Assembly: GCF_001646665.1 (NCBI RefSeq)
Contig: NZ_LWBU01000279.1
Location: 310,760 to 374,759 of the forward strand
DNA from: Streptomyces noursei
GTDB lineage: Bacteria; Actinomycetota; Actinomycetes; Streptomycetales; Streptomycetaceae
DNA length: 64,000 bases
Direction of reading: 5' to 3'
Position numbers and translations under genes: made by a program. The notes below the pieces were generated by a model. That model saw nothing but the letters and a program-made list of their open reading frames with translations. It was not told the DNA's origin and did not search any database. Positions 43,423-51,287 of this stretch are shown in pieces (position 1 is the stretch's first letter; each line of letters begins with the position of its first letter).

Positions 43423-44846
43423 CATCCCTCGACCCTCAGGACCCGGTGGACACCGGGTCCGACCGGCGCCCCGCGGACGTCGACGCGCTCGGTGACATCG
43501 ACGCGGAGGCCGAGGCCCTGGAAGCCCTGGAGGCGCTGGACGCCGGCGCGGACGGCACCGGCGCGCGGGATGCCGAGGCGATCGACATCGACATCGGTGC
43601 GGACGGCCCCGCCGTGCGCGGCGGCCCCGGGATGTCCGTGGCACTGGTCTCGGAGCACGCGAGTCCCCTCGCCGTGCTGGGCGGTGTCGACGCGGGCGGC
43701 CAGAACGTGCACGTCGCCCGCCTGGCGAGCGCCCTTGCCGACCGGGGCCACCGGGTCACCGTGTACACCCGGCGTGACGCGCGGGACCTGCCCGACCGGG
43801 TGCTGCTGCGCCCCGGCGTCGAGGTGCACCATGTGCCGGCCGGGCCGCCGGAGCCCATCCCGAAGGACGAACTGCTGCCGTACATGGACGACTTCGGCCG
43901 CTGGATGGCGCGGGAGTGGCGGGGCCGCGCACCGGACCTGGTGCACTCGCACTTCTGGATGTCCGGTGTGGCGTCCCTGCGGGCCGCCCGGGAGGCGCGC
44001 CTGCCGTTCCTGCACACGTACCACGCGCTGGGGACGGTGAAGCGGCGCCACCAGAAGCAGGCCGACACCAGCCCGCCCGAACGCCTCGCGCTGGAGCGGG
44101 AGGTGGGCCTCGGCTGCGACCGGGTGATCGCCACCTGCCACGACGAGGTGTACGAGCTGGGCCGGATGCGCATACCCGCCGGCAAGGTGGGGGTCGTGCC
44201 GTGCGGGGTCGACACCGAGGTGTTCCGCCCGGAGGGGCCGGCCGCCGACCGCGACGGCGGCCACCGCTACCGGCTCCTCCAGCTCGGGCGGCTGGTGCCC
44301 CGCAAGGGCGCGGCCGTGTCCATCACGGCGCTGACCCGGCTGCCCGACACCGAACTCCTCGTCGTCGGCGGCCCCCCGGCCGGCCGGCTCCACGAGGACC
44401 CGGAGGTGCGCCGGCTGCGTGAGATCGCCCGGCTCGCGGGTGTCGCCGACCGGGTCCGGTTCACCGGCGGCGTGGCGCCCGAGGAGGTGGCTCCGCTGCT
44501 GCGCAGCGCGGACGTCGTGCTGTGCCCCGCGGACTACGAGCCGTTCGGCATCGTGCCGCTGGAGGCCATGGCGTGCGGGCGGCCCGTCGTCGCCAGCGCG
44601 GTCGGCGGGCAGCTCGACACCGTCGCCGACCCGGAGACCGGGCGGCTCGTGCCGCCCCGGGACCCCGACGCGCTCGCCCGCGCGGTGGGGGAACTGCTCG
44701 CCGACCCGGCGTGGCGGGCCGCCTGCGGCGCGGCCGGCCGGCGCAGGGTGCTGAGCCGGTACGGCTGGGCGCGGGTCGCCGCGGCCACCGAGAAGGAGTA
44801 CGCCGCGGTGCTCGCCGCCAGGCCCGCCGTGACGGGCGTGGCCTGA
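43419..44846 (+). CDS. GT4 family glycosyltransferase with acidic N-terminal extension
   Basis: The 475-residue protein has an acidic, repeat-like extension (residues 1-70, EALEALEALD) before the GT-B domains. GGVDAGGQNVHVARLASAL binds the acceptor side and CPADYEPFGIVPLEAMACGRPVVAS the donor phosphate. It resembles MshA and sucrose-phosphate synthase-like GT4 enzymes. The start at 43419 is coupled to the preceding stop (ATGA); an internal ATG at 43632 would remove the acidic part but lacks a binding site. Confidence 0.87.
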   Translation: MTSLDPQDPVDTGSDRRPADVDALGDIDAEAEALEALEALDAGADGTGARDAEAIDIDIGADGPAVRGGPGMSVALVSEHASPLAVLGGVDAGGQNVHVARLASALADRGHRVTVYTRRDARDLPDRVLLRPGVEVHHVPAGPPEPIPKDELLPYMDDFGRWMAREWRGRAPDLVHSHFWMSGVASLRAAREARLPFLHTYHALGTVKRRHQKQADTSPPERLALEREVGLGCDRVIATCHDEVYELGRMRIPAGKVGVVPCGVDTEVFRPEGPAADRDGGHRYRLLQLGRLVPRKGAAVSITALTRLPDTELLVVGGPPAGRLHEDPEVRRLREIARLAGVADRVRFTGGVAPEEVAPLLRSADVVLCPADYEPFGIVPLEAMACGRPVVASAVGGQLDTVADPETGRLVPPRDPDALARAVGELLADPAWRAACGAAGRRRVLSRYGWARVAAATEKEYAAVLAARPAVTGVA

Positions 44847-44925
44847 CCCGGTCCACCGGTACGACGAAGCCCGAAGGAGGTGTGGGCGCCGCCGCCGTTC
44901 CCCGAACGCGGTTCGCCCGAACGCC

Positions 44926-45585
44926 ATGACCGATCCCCTCGCTCCCCCCACCCTCGAAGCGGCGCACGAACACTGCCGGGCGCTGCAGGACGCGCTCGAC
45001 CGGCTCCGGCGCCACCACCTGGACCGCCTCGCGGAATGGGGCGGCCACCTCGCGGCCGTCCTGCCCGTCGGCGGCCGGCTCCTCGCCGCCGGCAACGGCG
45101 GCAGCGCCGCGCAGGCCCAGCACCTGACCGCCGAGCTGGTCGGCCGCTACCAGCGGGAACGGCCCGCGTTCTCCGCCATCTCGCTGCACGCCGAGACGTC
45201 CAGCGTGACGGCCATCGGCAACGACTACGGCTTCGACCAGGTGTACGCCCGCCAGGTCGCCGCACACGGCCGCCCCGGCGACGTACTGGTGCTGCTGTCC
45301 ACCTCGGGCACGAGCGCCAACCTGATCGCGGCGGCCGTGACCGCGCGGCAGGCCGGGCTCCGGGTGTGGGCGCTGACCGGTCCGCGCCCCAACCCGCTGG
45401 CCGAGGCGGCCGACGAGGCGCTGTGCGTCGACACCGGTTCCACCGCGACCGTGCAGGAGACCCATCTCGTGGCCGTGCACCTGCTGTGCGAGTCCTTCGA
45501 CGCGGCGGTCGCCGCGGCGTCGGTACGGCCCACTCGTGCGGCGGGCGCGGCGGCGCCCGTCGCGGCCCGGCGGAGGATGTCATGA
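44926..45585 (+). CDS. gmhA: D-sedoheptulose 7-phosphate isomerase (GmhA-like SIS protein)
   Basis: The 219-residue protein has the SIS fold with AGNGGSAAQAQH, TSSVTAIGNDYGFDQVYARQV, LLSTSGTSANLI and the closing VQETHLVAVHLLCE. These match GmhA, which turns sedoheptulose 7-phosphate into D-glycero-D-manno-heptose 7-phosphate, the first step to ADP-heptose. A near-perfect ribosome site (44873-44880) lies 45 bp upstream, in front of a 15-codon frame whose stop overlaps this ATG. The HldE gene overlaps its stop by 4 bp. Confidence 0.9.
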   Translation: MTDPLAPPTLEAAHEHCRALQDALDRLRRHHLDRLAEWGGHLAAVLPVGGRLLAAGNGGSAAQAQHLTAELVGRYQRERPAFSAISLHAETSSVTAIGNDYGFDQVYARQVAAHGRPGDVLVLLSTSGTSANLIAAAVTARQAGLRVWALTGPRPNPLAEAADEALCVDTGSTATVQETHLVAVHLLCESFDAAVAAASVRPTRAAGAAAPVAARRRMS

Positions 45586-46982
45586 GCGAGTACAAGCCCC
45601 TGGTCGTGGTGGGTGACGTCCTGCTGGACGAGGACATCGAAGGCGTGTCCACCCGGCTCGCCCCGGACGCGCCCGCACCGGTCGTCGACGTCACCGGCGA
45701 CCAGCGGCGCCCCGGCGGCGCCGGACTCGCGGCCGCCCTCGCCACGCGCGGCGGGCGGGACGTGGTGCTGGTGACCGCCCTCGGCGACGACCCGGCCAGC
45801 GAGGCGGTGCGGCGCTCGCTGCGCGGCCGTGTCCGGCTGGTGGAACTGCCCCTGAACGGCACCCTGCCGGTGAAGACACGGGTCCTCGCCGGCGGCCGTC
45901 CCCTGGTGCGGATCGACCGCGGCGGCGGCGCCCCCGGCGAGCCCGACGGGGCGGTGCGCGACACCCTCGCGCAGGCCCACGCCGTGCTCGTCGCCGACTA
46001 CGGGCGGCACACCGCGAGCGCGGTACGCGAGCACCTGGCCGCCGTGGCGCCCAAGGTGCCCGTGGTGTGGGACCCGCACCTCAAGGGCGACGTGCCGGTG
46101 CCGGGCGCGCGGATCGTCACACCCAACGCCGCCGAGACCATGGCGCTGTGCCGCGGCGACGGCGACTCGCTGCGCGCGTTCGCGGAACGGGGCGCCGACC
46201 TGGCCGAACGCTGGCGGGTGGCGGCCGTCGCGGTCACCCTCGGCGAGCGGGGCGTGCTGCTGACCCGGCCGGGCGCCGCGACCCCCATGCTGGTGCCCGC
46301 GCCGTACCGGGCCGAGGGCGACGCGTGCGGCGCCGGCGACTGCTTCGCCGCGGCGACGGCCGCCGCGCTGGCGGACGGCGCCCTGCCGGAGGAGGCGGTG
46401 CAGCGGGCGGTGGCGGAGGCGGCCGCGTTCGTCGCGGCGGGCGGCGCCGGGAACCCGTCGCTGTGGCGCACTCCCCCGCCGGACGCGCGGCGCGAGGTGC
46501 CGGAGACCGACCCGTTCGTGCTGGCCGAGCAGGTACGGGCGCGGGGCGGCACCGTGGTCGCCACGGGCGGGTGCTTCGACCTGCTGCACGCGGGCCACGT
46601 GGGCCTGCTGGAGAGCGCCCGCCGGATCGGTGACTGCCTCATCGTGTGCGTCAACTCCGACGAGTCCGTCGAGCGGCTGAAGGGCCCCGGCCGGCCGCTC
46701 AACCCGCTGCCCGACCGGATGCGGGTCCTCGCGGGCCTCGGCAGCGTCGACGCGGTCGCCGTCTTCGACGGGGACACGCCCTCGGAGCTGCTGGGCCGGC
46801 TGCGGCCCGACGTGTGGGTGAAGGGCGGCGACTACTCCGCGGAGGACCTGCCGGAGGCGGAGGTCCTGCGGGGCTGGGGCGGGCAGGCGGTGGTGCTGCC
46901 GTACCTCGACGGCCGCTCCACCACGCTGCTGGCCCGCCGCGCGGCCGAAGCCGCGGCGCCCATCCGCCCCCCGGGCCGCTGA
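45582..46982 (+). CDS. hldE: Bifunctional heptose 7-phosphate kinase / heptose 1-phosphate adenylyltransferase
   Basis: The 466-residue protein is a fusion of a PfkB-type kinase (about 1-305; catalytic Asp253 in CGAGDCF) and a nucleotidyltransferase (about 325-466; HAGH at 336-339 in GCFDLLHAGHVGL). In the pathway it first phosphorylates heptose 7-phosphate at position 1 and, after GmhB has acted, adenylates heptose 1-phosphate to ADP-heptose. The N-terminus VVVGDVLLDEDIEG is typical. It is the last gene of the cluster and is followed by a hairpin. Confidence 0.92.
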   Translation: MSEYKPLVVVGDVLLDEDIEGVSTRLAPDAPAPVVDVTGDQRRPGGAGLAAALATRGGRDVVLVTALGDDPASEAVRRSLRGRVRLVELPLNGTLPVKTRVLAGGRPLVRIDRGGGAPGEPDGAVRDTLAQAHAVLVADYGRHTASAVREHLAAVAPKVPVVWDPHLKGDVPVPGARIVTPNAAETMALCRGDGDSLRAFAERGADLAERWRVAAVAVTLGERGVLLTRPGAATPMLVPAPYRAEGDACGAGDCFAAATAAALADGALPEEAVQRAVAEAAAFVAAGGAGNPSLWRTPPPDARREVPETDPFVLAEQVRARGGTVVATGGCFDLLHAGHVGLLESARRIGDCLIVCVNSDESVERLKGPGRPLNPLPDRMRVLAGLGSVDAVAVFDGDTPSELLGRLRPDVWVKGGDYSAEDLPEAEVLRGWGGQAVVLPYLDGRSTTLLARRAAEAAAPIRPPGR

Positions 46983-46989
46983 CCCCACC

Positions 46990-47025
46990 GGGCCCCGCCG
47001 GAACCCCGCCCCGGCCGGGGCCCGC
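46990..47025 (+). terminator. Hairpin directly after hldE
   Basis: The arms 46990-47002 and 47012-47025 pair over 13 bp with a single bulged base. It begins 7 bp after the hldE stop and ends the glycan cluster transcript. Confidence 0.8.
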
Positions 47026-47119
47026 AAGGCCGGCGCCTCGCCCGTGGGCCCGCGCCCCGCAGGGCCGACGTCTCGCCGTTGTGGCCCGCGCCCCGCAAGG
47101 CCGGCGCCTCGCCGTTGTG
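47021..47119. repeat. 36-bp tandem repeat, about 2.7 copies
   Basis: Complete units lie at 47048-47083 and 47084-47119 and differ at about three positions; a partial copy covers 47021-47047. The unit contains CCCCGCAAGGCCGGCGCC and ends CGCCGTTGTG. It lies between genes and shows no coding sense. Copy number may vary between strains. Confidence 0.85.
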
Positions 47120-47207
47120 GGCAATCGTCCCGGGACGGGGCGGCGACTTCCATCGGTCACCCCCGGGGCGGCGCCTCCCTCCCGGGCGGTGCCCGTCCGG
47201 CGGGTAC

Positions 47208-47290
47208 CGCCGGTGGGTGGGGGGCGGTGCCCCTCCGGGCTCGCCTCCTCGAGGCCGGCGGCCCTGGGCACCGGAAAGGGAGCCCGTCCG
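47208..47290 (+). repeat. Dispersed intergenic repeat, copy B
   Basis: This segment matches the minus strand of 39441-39530 over about 80 bp. It lies in the 405-bp gap between hldE and the MFS gene. Together with the 36-bp repeat and further GGGTGGTGGG words up to 47370 it makes this gap repeat-rich; I see no gene in it. Confidence 0.75.
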
Positions 47291-47387
47291 TAGCCGCCGA
47301 CCTCTGCGGGGGCGCCCCTGCACGGCCCCACCCCGGGCGGACGCCGACTGCGGGTGGTGGGTGGTGGGCACCGGCGCGCCCGGGGGG

Positions 47388-48698
47388 TCAGGCCGCGGTG
47401 GAGAGCGCCGGGCGGGGGGTGAGGACCGGGGTCACCACGGGCTCCGCCGCGCGGCGACGCCGCAGCAGGTGGCCCGCGCCGATCGTGCCGGCGATCAGCA
47501 GGCCGCCGGTGACGAGGGCGCCGCGCGCGCCGGCCAGTTCCATGAGCAGGCCGAGGGCCGGCGGGCCGGCCAGGCCCCAGACGGTCTTGATGCTGCCCCA
47601 CACGCCCAGGACGCGGCCGCGCATGTCGGCCGGCGGGTCGGTCTGGAGGACGGTGGTGCCGGCGGTGTCGGACACCGACTCGGCGACGGCCATCGGCAGG
47701 ACCAGGACCAGCAGGACGGCCAGCGAGGGCGAGAGACCGGCGACGACCTGGAGCAGCGCGCCCGCCGCGGCCAGGGTGCCCACGAGCCGTACGGAGGGCT
47801 TGCGCAGCCGGGCGCCGAGGACGGCGCCGATGATGCCGCCGACGGCAAGGACCGTGGAGACCGTGCCGAAGTCGGCGGCGCCGCCGGCGAGCGGGCCGGT
47901 GACGAGGACCGCGAGGGTGAGCCCGTAGTTCCGGCCGAAGATCGCGCTGATGCCGGTGATGCCGGCCAGGGCGACGAGCCGGGGGCGGCGGGCGAAGAAG
48001 GCCAGGCCCTGGCGGACCGTCATGCCGTCGTCGTCGCGCGGCGCCGCCGGGGCGGCCTTGGTGACGGCGGTCGCCACCGGGCGCAGGAAGGGGACGACCG
48101 CGGCGACGAACAGGAACGACACGCCGTTGGCGACGTACGCGGCGGCCGTGCCGAAGACGCCGACGGCGAGACCGGCCAGCCCGGTGCCGGCGAGTCGCCC
48201 GGCGTTGCTGACGAGGGAGCCGACGCCGATGGCGGACGGTACGTCCTCGGCGCGGACGAGGTCGTTGCCGAGCAGGGCGCAGGCGGGTCCGTCGACGGTG
48301 GCGATGAGACCGGTGACGGCTGCCAGGGCCATGAGGACGCCCAGGCCGAGCTGGTCGAACGCGATGAGGAGCGCCGTGGTGAAGGCGACCGCGCCGAGCA
48401 GCGCCTGGCTGACGGCGGCGGTGAGCTTGCGGGGCCAGCGGTCGACGGCGGCACCGCCGGCGACGCCCATGAGCAGGCCGGGGGCGGCCTGTACGGAGAG
48501 CGACAGGCCGGTGGCGGCGGCGGAGCCGGTGATCTGGAGGACCAGCAGGTTCTGGACGGTGAGCTGCATCCACGTACCGGCGTTGGACACCAGGTTCGCG
48601 ACGGACCACCAGCGCATGCTGCGGTACCTGAGGGAGCGCCACGGCGAGCGGTCGGCGCGCGGGCGCTCGGGGGCGGTGGGCGGGGAGGAAGGAAGCAC
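47388..48698 (-). CDS. MFS exporter, EntS-like
   Basis: The roughly 436-residue protein has about 11-12 membrane segments. SNAGTWMQLTVQNLLVLQ near the start and GAVLGARLRK, with the late DPPADMRGRVLGVWG, fit the EntS/MFS_3 exporter group that handles siderophores and drugs. The start is unsure: a GTG at 48698 is used, but it has no ribosome site, and the frame stays open upstream. The substrate is unknown. Confidence 0.82.
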   Translation of the reverse strand: MLPSSPPTAPERPRADRSPWRSLRYRSMRWWSVANLVSNAGTWMQLTVQNLLVLQITGSAAATGLSLSVQAAPGLLMGVAGGAAVDRWPRKLTAAVSQALLGAVAFTTALLIAFDQLGLGVLMALAAVTGLIATVDGPACALLGNDLVRAEDVPSAIGVGSLVSNAGRLAGTGLAGLAVGVFGTAAAYVANGVSFLFVAAVVPFLRPVATAVTKAAPAAPRDDDGMTVRQGLAFFARRPRLVALAGITGISAIFGRNYGLTLAVLVTGPLAGGAADFGTVSTVLAVGGIIGAVLGARLRKPSVRLVGTLAAAGALLQVVAGLSPSLAVLLVLVLPMAVAESVSDTAGTTVLQTDPPADMRGRVLGVWGSIKTVWGLAGPPALGLLMELAGARGALVTGGLLIAGTIGAGHLLRRRRAAEPVVTPVLTPRPALSTAA

Positions 48699-49031
48699 GG
48701 TGAGTTCGGGGGGTGACGAGCCGGTGGACTCGGATGGCGGAATTCGGCGGAAGTGAGGCGCCTGCTGCACTGCACGGCCGGTCCACCGGATCTGTCTGCC
48801 GCCGCGGGCCCCGTGGGAGGCGGTCGCTCGGCGTCGACCATGGTGGCAGAAGGGGTGGTGCCATGAAGGGGCCAACGGGCCTGGTCAGGGGTGGTTCGGG
48901 TGGCTTTTTCGGGCCTGACCTGGGCTTTCCGTACTTCTGGTGTGCTTGCTCACAGTGACCGTCCGGCATGCCGTCCGTAGTGGCGCGGGCCACAGTGGAG
49001 GGGCAAGGACTGCGGAGCGCGGAGGTGGTGC
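48699..49031. other. 333-bp divergent gap, no gene seen
   Basis: The gap between the MFS gene and the SDR gene must contain promoters for both. It is G-rich on the plus strand around 48870-48910 and less GC-rich near 48900-48955 (GGCTTTTTCGGGCCTGACC). I find no convincing small gene, hairpin or operator. Confidence 0.4.
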
Positions 49032-49778
49032 ATGGACGGCGGAGTACGGGTCGATCTGCGGGGCAGGCAGGCGCTGGTGACCGGCGGGGCGCGGGGGCTG
49101 GGTGCGTCGATCACCCGGGCGCTGGCCGGTGCGGGGGCCTCCGTGCTGGTCGCGGACGTGCGCAAGGAGCTGGCGCGGGAGGTGTGCGAGGAGCTGGCGC
49201 AGGAGGGGCGGGACGCCCGGTTCGTGGAGCTGGACGTGACGGACGCGCGGGCGGTGGCCGAGGTGTTCCGGGAGCTGGAGCGGGACGGGCAGGCCGTGGA
49301 CGTGCTGGTCAACAACGCGGCCGTGGACGTCTCGAAGCCGATCGAGCACCTCACGGCGGAGGAGGTGACCCGGGTGGTCACCACGAACCTGCTGGGGCCG
49401 ATGTACCTGTGCCTGGAGACGTACCGCCGGATGGTGGCCCGGGGCGGTGGTCACATCGTGAACATCCTGTCGACGGCGTCGAACCGCACCTGGACGGAGG
49501 CCGGCCCGTACGCGGCCGGGAAGTCGGGTCTGCGGGCGTTCACGCACACGTTGTTCAAGGAGGCGCAGCGGGACTGCCCGGGCATCGGTGTGACGGGGGT
49601 CATCGCGGGCGGTATGGAGACGCCGTTCATCCTGGAGCGGTTCCCCGACGCCGACGTGTCGATGCTGCAGAGTCCGGACATCGTCGCGGACACGGTGCTG
49701 TACGCGTTGTCGGTTCCGGCGGGCAGCGCCGTGTCGGAGCTGGTGGTGGTGCCGCGCAAGGAGCCGTCCTGGCCGTGA
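49032..49778 (+). CDS. SDR-family oxidoreductase
   Basis: The 248-residue protein has TGGARGLGASITRAL, NNAAVD, the catalytic Tyr-Lys in YAAGKSGLRAF and GGMETPFI after it. It belongs to the classical FabG-like SDRs; the substrate is unknown. GGAGG stands 6-7 nt before the ATG. Its stop is directly next to the stop of the convergent topoisomerase gene. Confidence 0.88.
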   Translation: MDGGVRVDLRGRQALVTGGARGLGASITRALAGAGASVLVADVRKELAREVCEELAQEGRDARFVELDVTDARAVAEVFRELERDGQAVDVLVNNAAVDVSKPIEHLTAEEVTRVVTTNLLGPMYLCLETYRRMVARGGGHIVNILSTASNRTWTEAGPYAAGKSGLRAFTHTLFKEAQRDCPGIGVTGVIAGGMETPFILERFPDADVSMLQSPDIVADTVLYALSVPAGSAVSELVVVPRKEPSWP

Positions 49779-50813
49779 TCAGACCTTCTCGGGCGGGCGT
49801 CCGGTGCGCAGCATGTGCAGGACGGCCCGCTCGGCGGGTCCCTGGGTGGCGGGGGTGCCGTGGGTGCCCTCGTCCCCGAGGCGGGGCAGGGCGGCGGCGA
49901 CGGTGACGCCCTCCTCGTACAGCTCGATGACGCGCGGGTTGATGTAGGAGGCCCGGCAGACGGCGGGGGTGTTGCCGAGGTAACCGGACACTTCGCGGGC
50001 CGCCCGGGCGATGGCGCGCTTGCGGGCGGTCTCGCTGCGCGCGACGGGTTCGGAGACGGCGAGGGCGACGGCCGCCATGACGGTGGCGTGCCAGGTGCGG
50101 AAGTCCTTGGCGGAGATCTCCAGCCCGGCGAGTTCCCTGAGGTAGGCGTTGACGTCCTCGCCGCTCACCTCGCGCCAGGTGGGCCGGTCCCAGTGGACGA
50201 GGAGCCGGTCCCCGCCGCCGCGGCGGCGCAGCAGGGCCGTGAGGGTGCGGCAGGCGGCGGGGTCGGCGACGGTCCGCACGATCTCCTTGCCGTGTTTGCC
50301 GTTGAACGAGAAGAGGACGGCGCCGGCCCGGCAGCTGGAGTGGTCGCGCCGCAGGGTGGTCAGGCCGTAGCTGTTGTTGAGTTCGGTGTAGCGGTCGCTG
50401 CCGATGCGGAAGAAGCCGAGGTCGAGCAGGCGGACGGCGGTGGCGAGGACGCGCCGCCGGGTGAGGCCGCGGTCGCCGAGGTGTGCCTCGACGGCTTCGC
50501 GGACGGCGGGGAGGCGTTCGGCGACGTCGAGGACGTGTTCGTGCTTGGCCTGTTCCTGTTCGGCGCGGAACTGGGGGTGGTACAGGTACTGGCGGCGTCC
50601 GGCGGTGTCGGTGCCGACGGCCTGGAGGTGGCCGTTGGGGCGGGTGCAGATCCAGACGTCCTGCCAGGCCGGCGGGATGACGAGGGCCTTGATGCGGGCG
50701 AGTTCCGCCGGGTCGCGCAGGGGCTGCCCCGAGGGGTCGAGGTAGCGGAAACCCCGGCCGTGGCGCTTGCGGCGGTAGCCGGGGTCGGTGGGGCGGCTGT
50801 GGTGCAGACGCAA
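49779..50813 (-). CDS. DNA topoisomerase IB
   Basis: The 344-residue enzyme matches the compact bacterial/poxvirus topoisomerase IB family. The N-terminal domain has YLDPSGQPL and IPPAWQDVWICTRPNGHLQAVGTD; the catalytic domain has IGSDRYTELNNSYGLTTLRRDH and the active Tyr290 in SYINPRVI. It relaxes supercoiled DNA through a 3'-phosphotyrosine link. A TTG start is chosen because GAGGAGG lies just before it. The DUF3140 gene is 64 bp upstream on the same strand. Confidence 0.93.
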   Translation of the reverse strand: MRLHHSRPTDPGYRRKRHGRGFRYLDPSGQPLRDPAELARIKALVIPPAWQDVWICTRPNGHLQAVGTDTAGRRQYLYHPQFRAEQEQAKHEHVLDVAERLPAVREAVEAHLGDRGLTRRRVLATAVRLLDLGFFRIGSDRYTELNNSYGLTTLRRDHSSCRAGAVLFSFNGKHGKEIVRTVADPAACRTLTALLRRRGGGDRLLVHWDRPTWREVSGEDVNAYLRELAGLEISAKDFRTWHATVMAAVALAVSEPVARSETARKRAIARAAREVSGYLGNTPAVCRASYINPRVIELYEEGVTVAAALPRLGDEGTHGTPATQGPAERAVLHMLRTGRPPEKV

Positions 50814-50877
50814 CGGATCCTCCTCGTCGGGACGCCGGACGCCGCGTGCGGTGGGGAATCCGCGTGGCTGGTGGTGG

Positions 50878-51216
50878 TCAGGCCGGCTTGAGCGGGTCGT
50901 GACCGATGTCCATCAGGCCGTGCCGCCAGTCGGTGCCGCCCGCCCGCGGGTCGAGGGACGGGTCGCGCTGGGAGCGGACGATCTCGCAGACCCGTTCCAT
51001 GGCGCGTACGTCGTCCGGTGTGAGGTCGGTGCGGCGCTTGCCGAGGATGGCGAGGACGTGGCGGCCCAGGGGCTTCCCCGCGCGGTCGGGGACCTCTTCG
51101 GTCCGTTCGCCGGCCGCTTCGGTGCTGAGCCACTCCTGCAGTTCGCGCGAGGTCATGTTGACGACGGTGTGGAACTCCGCCCAGAGCGCGTCGTCGACCT
51201 GTTCGGACACTGCCAT
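50878..51216 (-). CDS. DUF3140-like protein
   Basis: The 112-residue acidic protein has VDDALWAEFHTVVNMTSRELQEWL and GRHVLAILGKRRTDLTPDDVRAMERVCEIVRSQR, a pattern I associate with DUF3140, which has no known role but occurs near DNA-related genes. GGAGGAGG precedes the ATG. It is upstream of the topoisomerase IB gene and could share its transcript. Confidence 0.75.
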   Translation of the reverse strand: MAVSEQVDDALWAEFHTVVNMTSRELQEWLSTEAAGERTEEVPDRAGKPLGRHVLAILGKRRTDLTPDDVRAMERVCEIVRSQRDPSLDPRAGGTDWRHGLMDIGHDPLKPA

Positions 51217-51287
51217 GGCGTACCTCCTCCGAAGCGTGTGGCCGTCTCCCGGGTTTCCGTCGCCGCCCCTGGTCAAACACGGTGGGG

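Noticed and set aside
29450..46982. Cluster as a heptose-type nucleoside or aminoglycoside antibiotic pathway
   Set aside because: No sugar aminotransferase, purine-modifying enzyme or resistance gene was recognised, and the six glycosyltransferases suggest a polymer or surface glycan.
47021..47119. Tandem 36-bp repeat as a CRISPR array
   Set aside because: The units follow each other without unique spacers and there are no cas genes in the window.
47044..48716. Plus-strand open frames opposite the MFS gene and through the repeats
   Set aside because: Compositional shadows: the translations are repetitive and carry no domain, and the minus-strand MFS protein explains the region.
48713..48958. 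81-codon plus-strand frame in the divergent gap
   Set aside because: No ribosome site, Gly/Arg-rich translation and overlap with the MFS promoter region.
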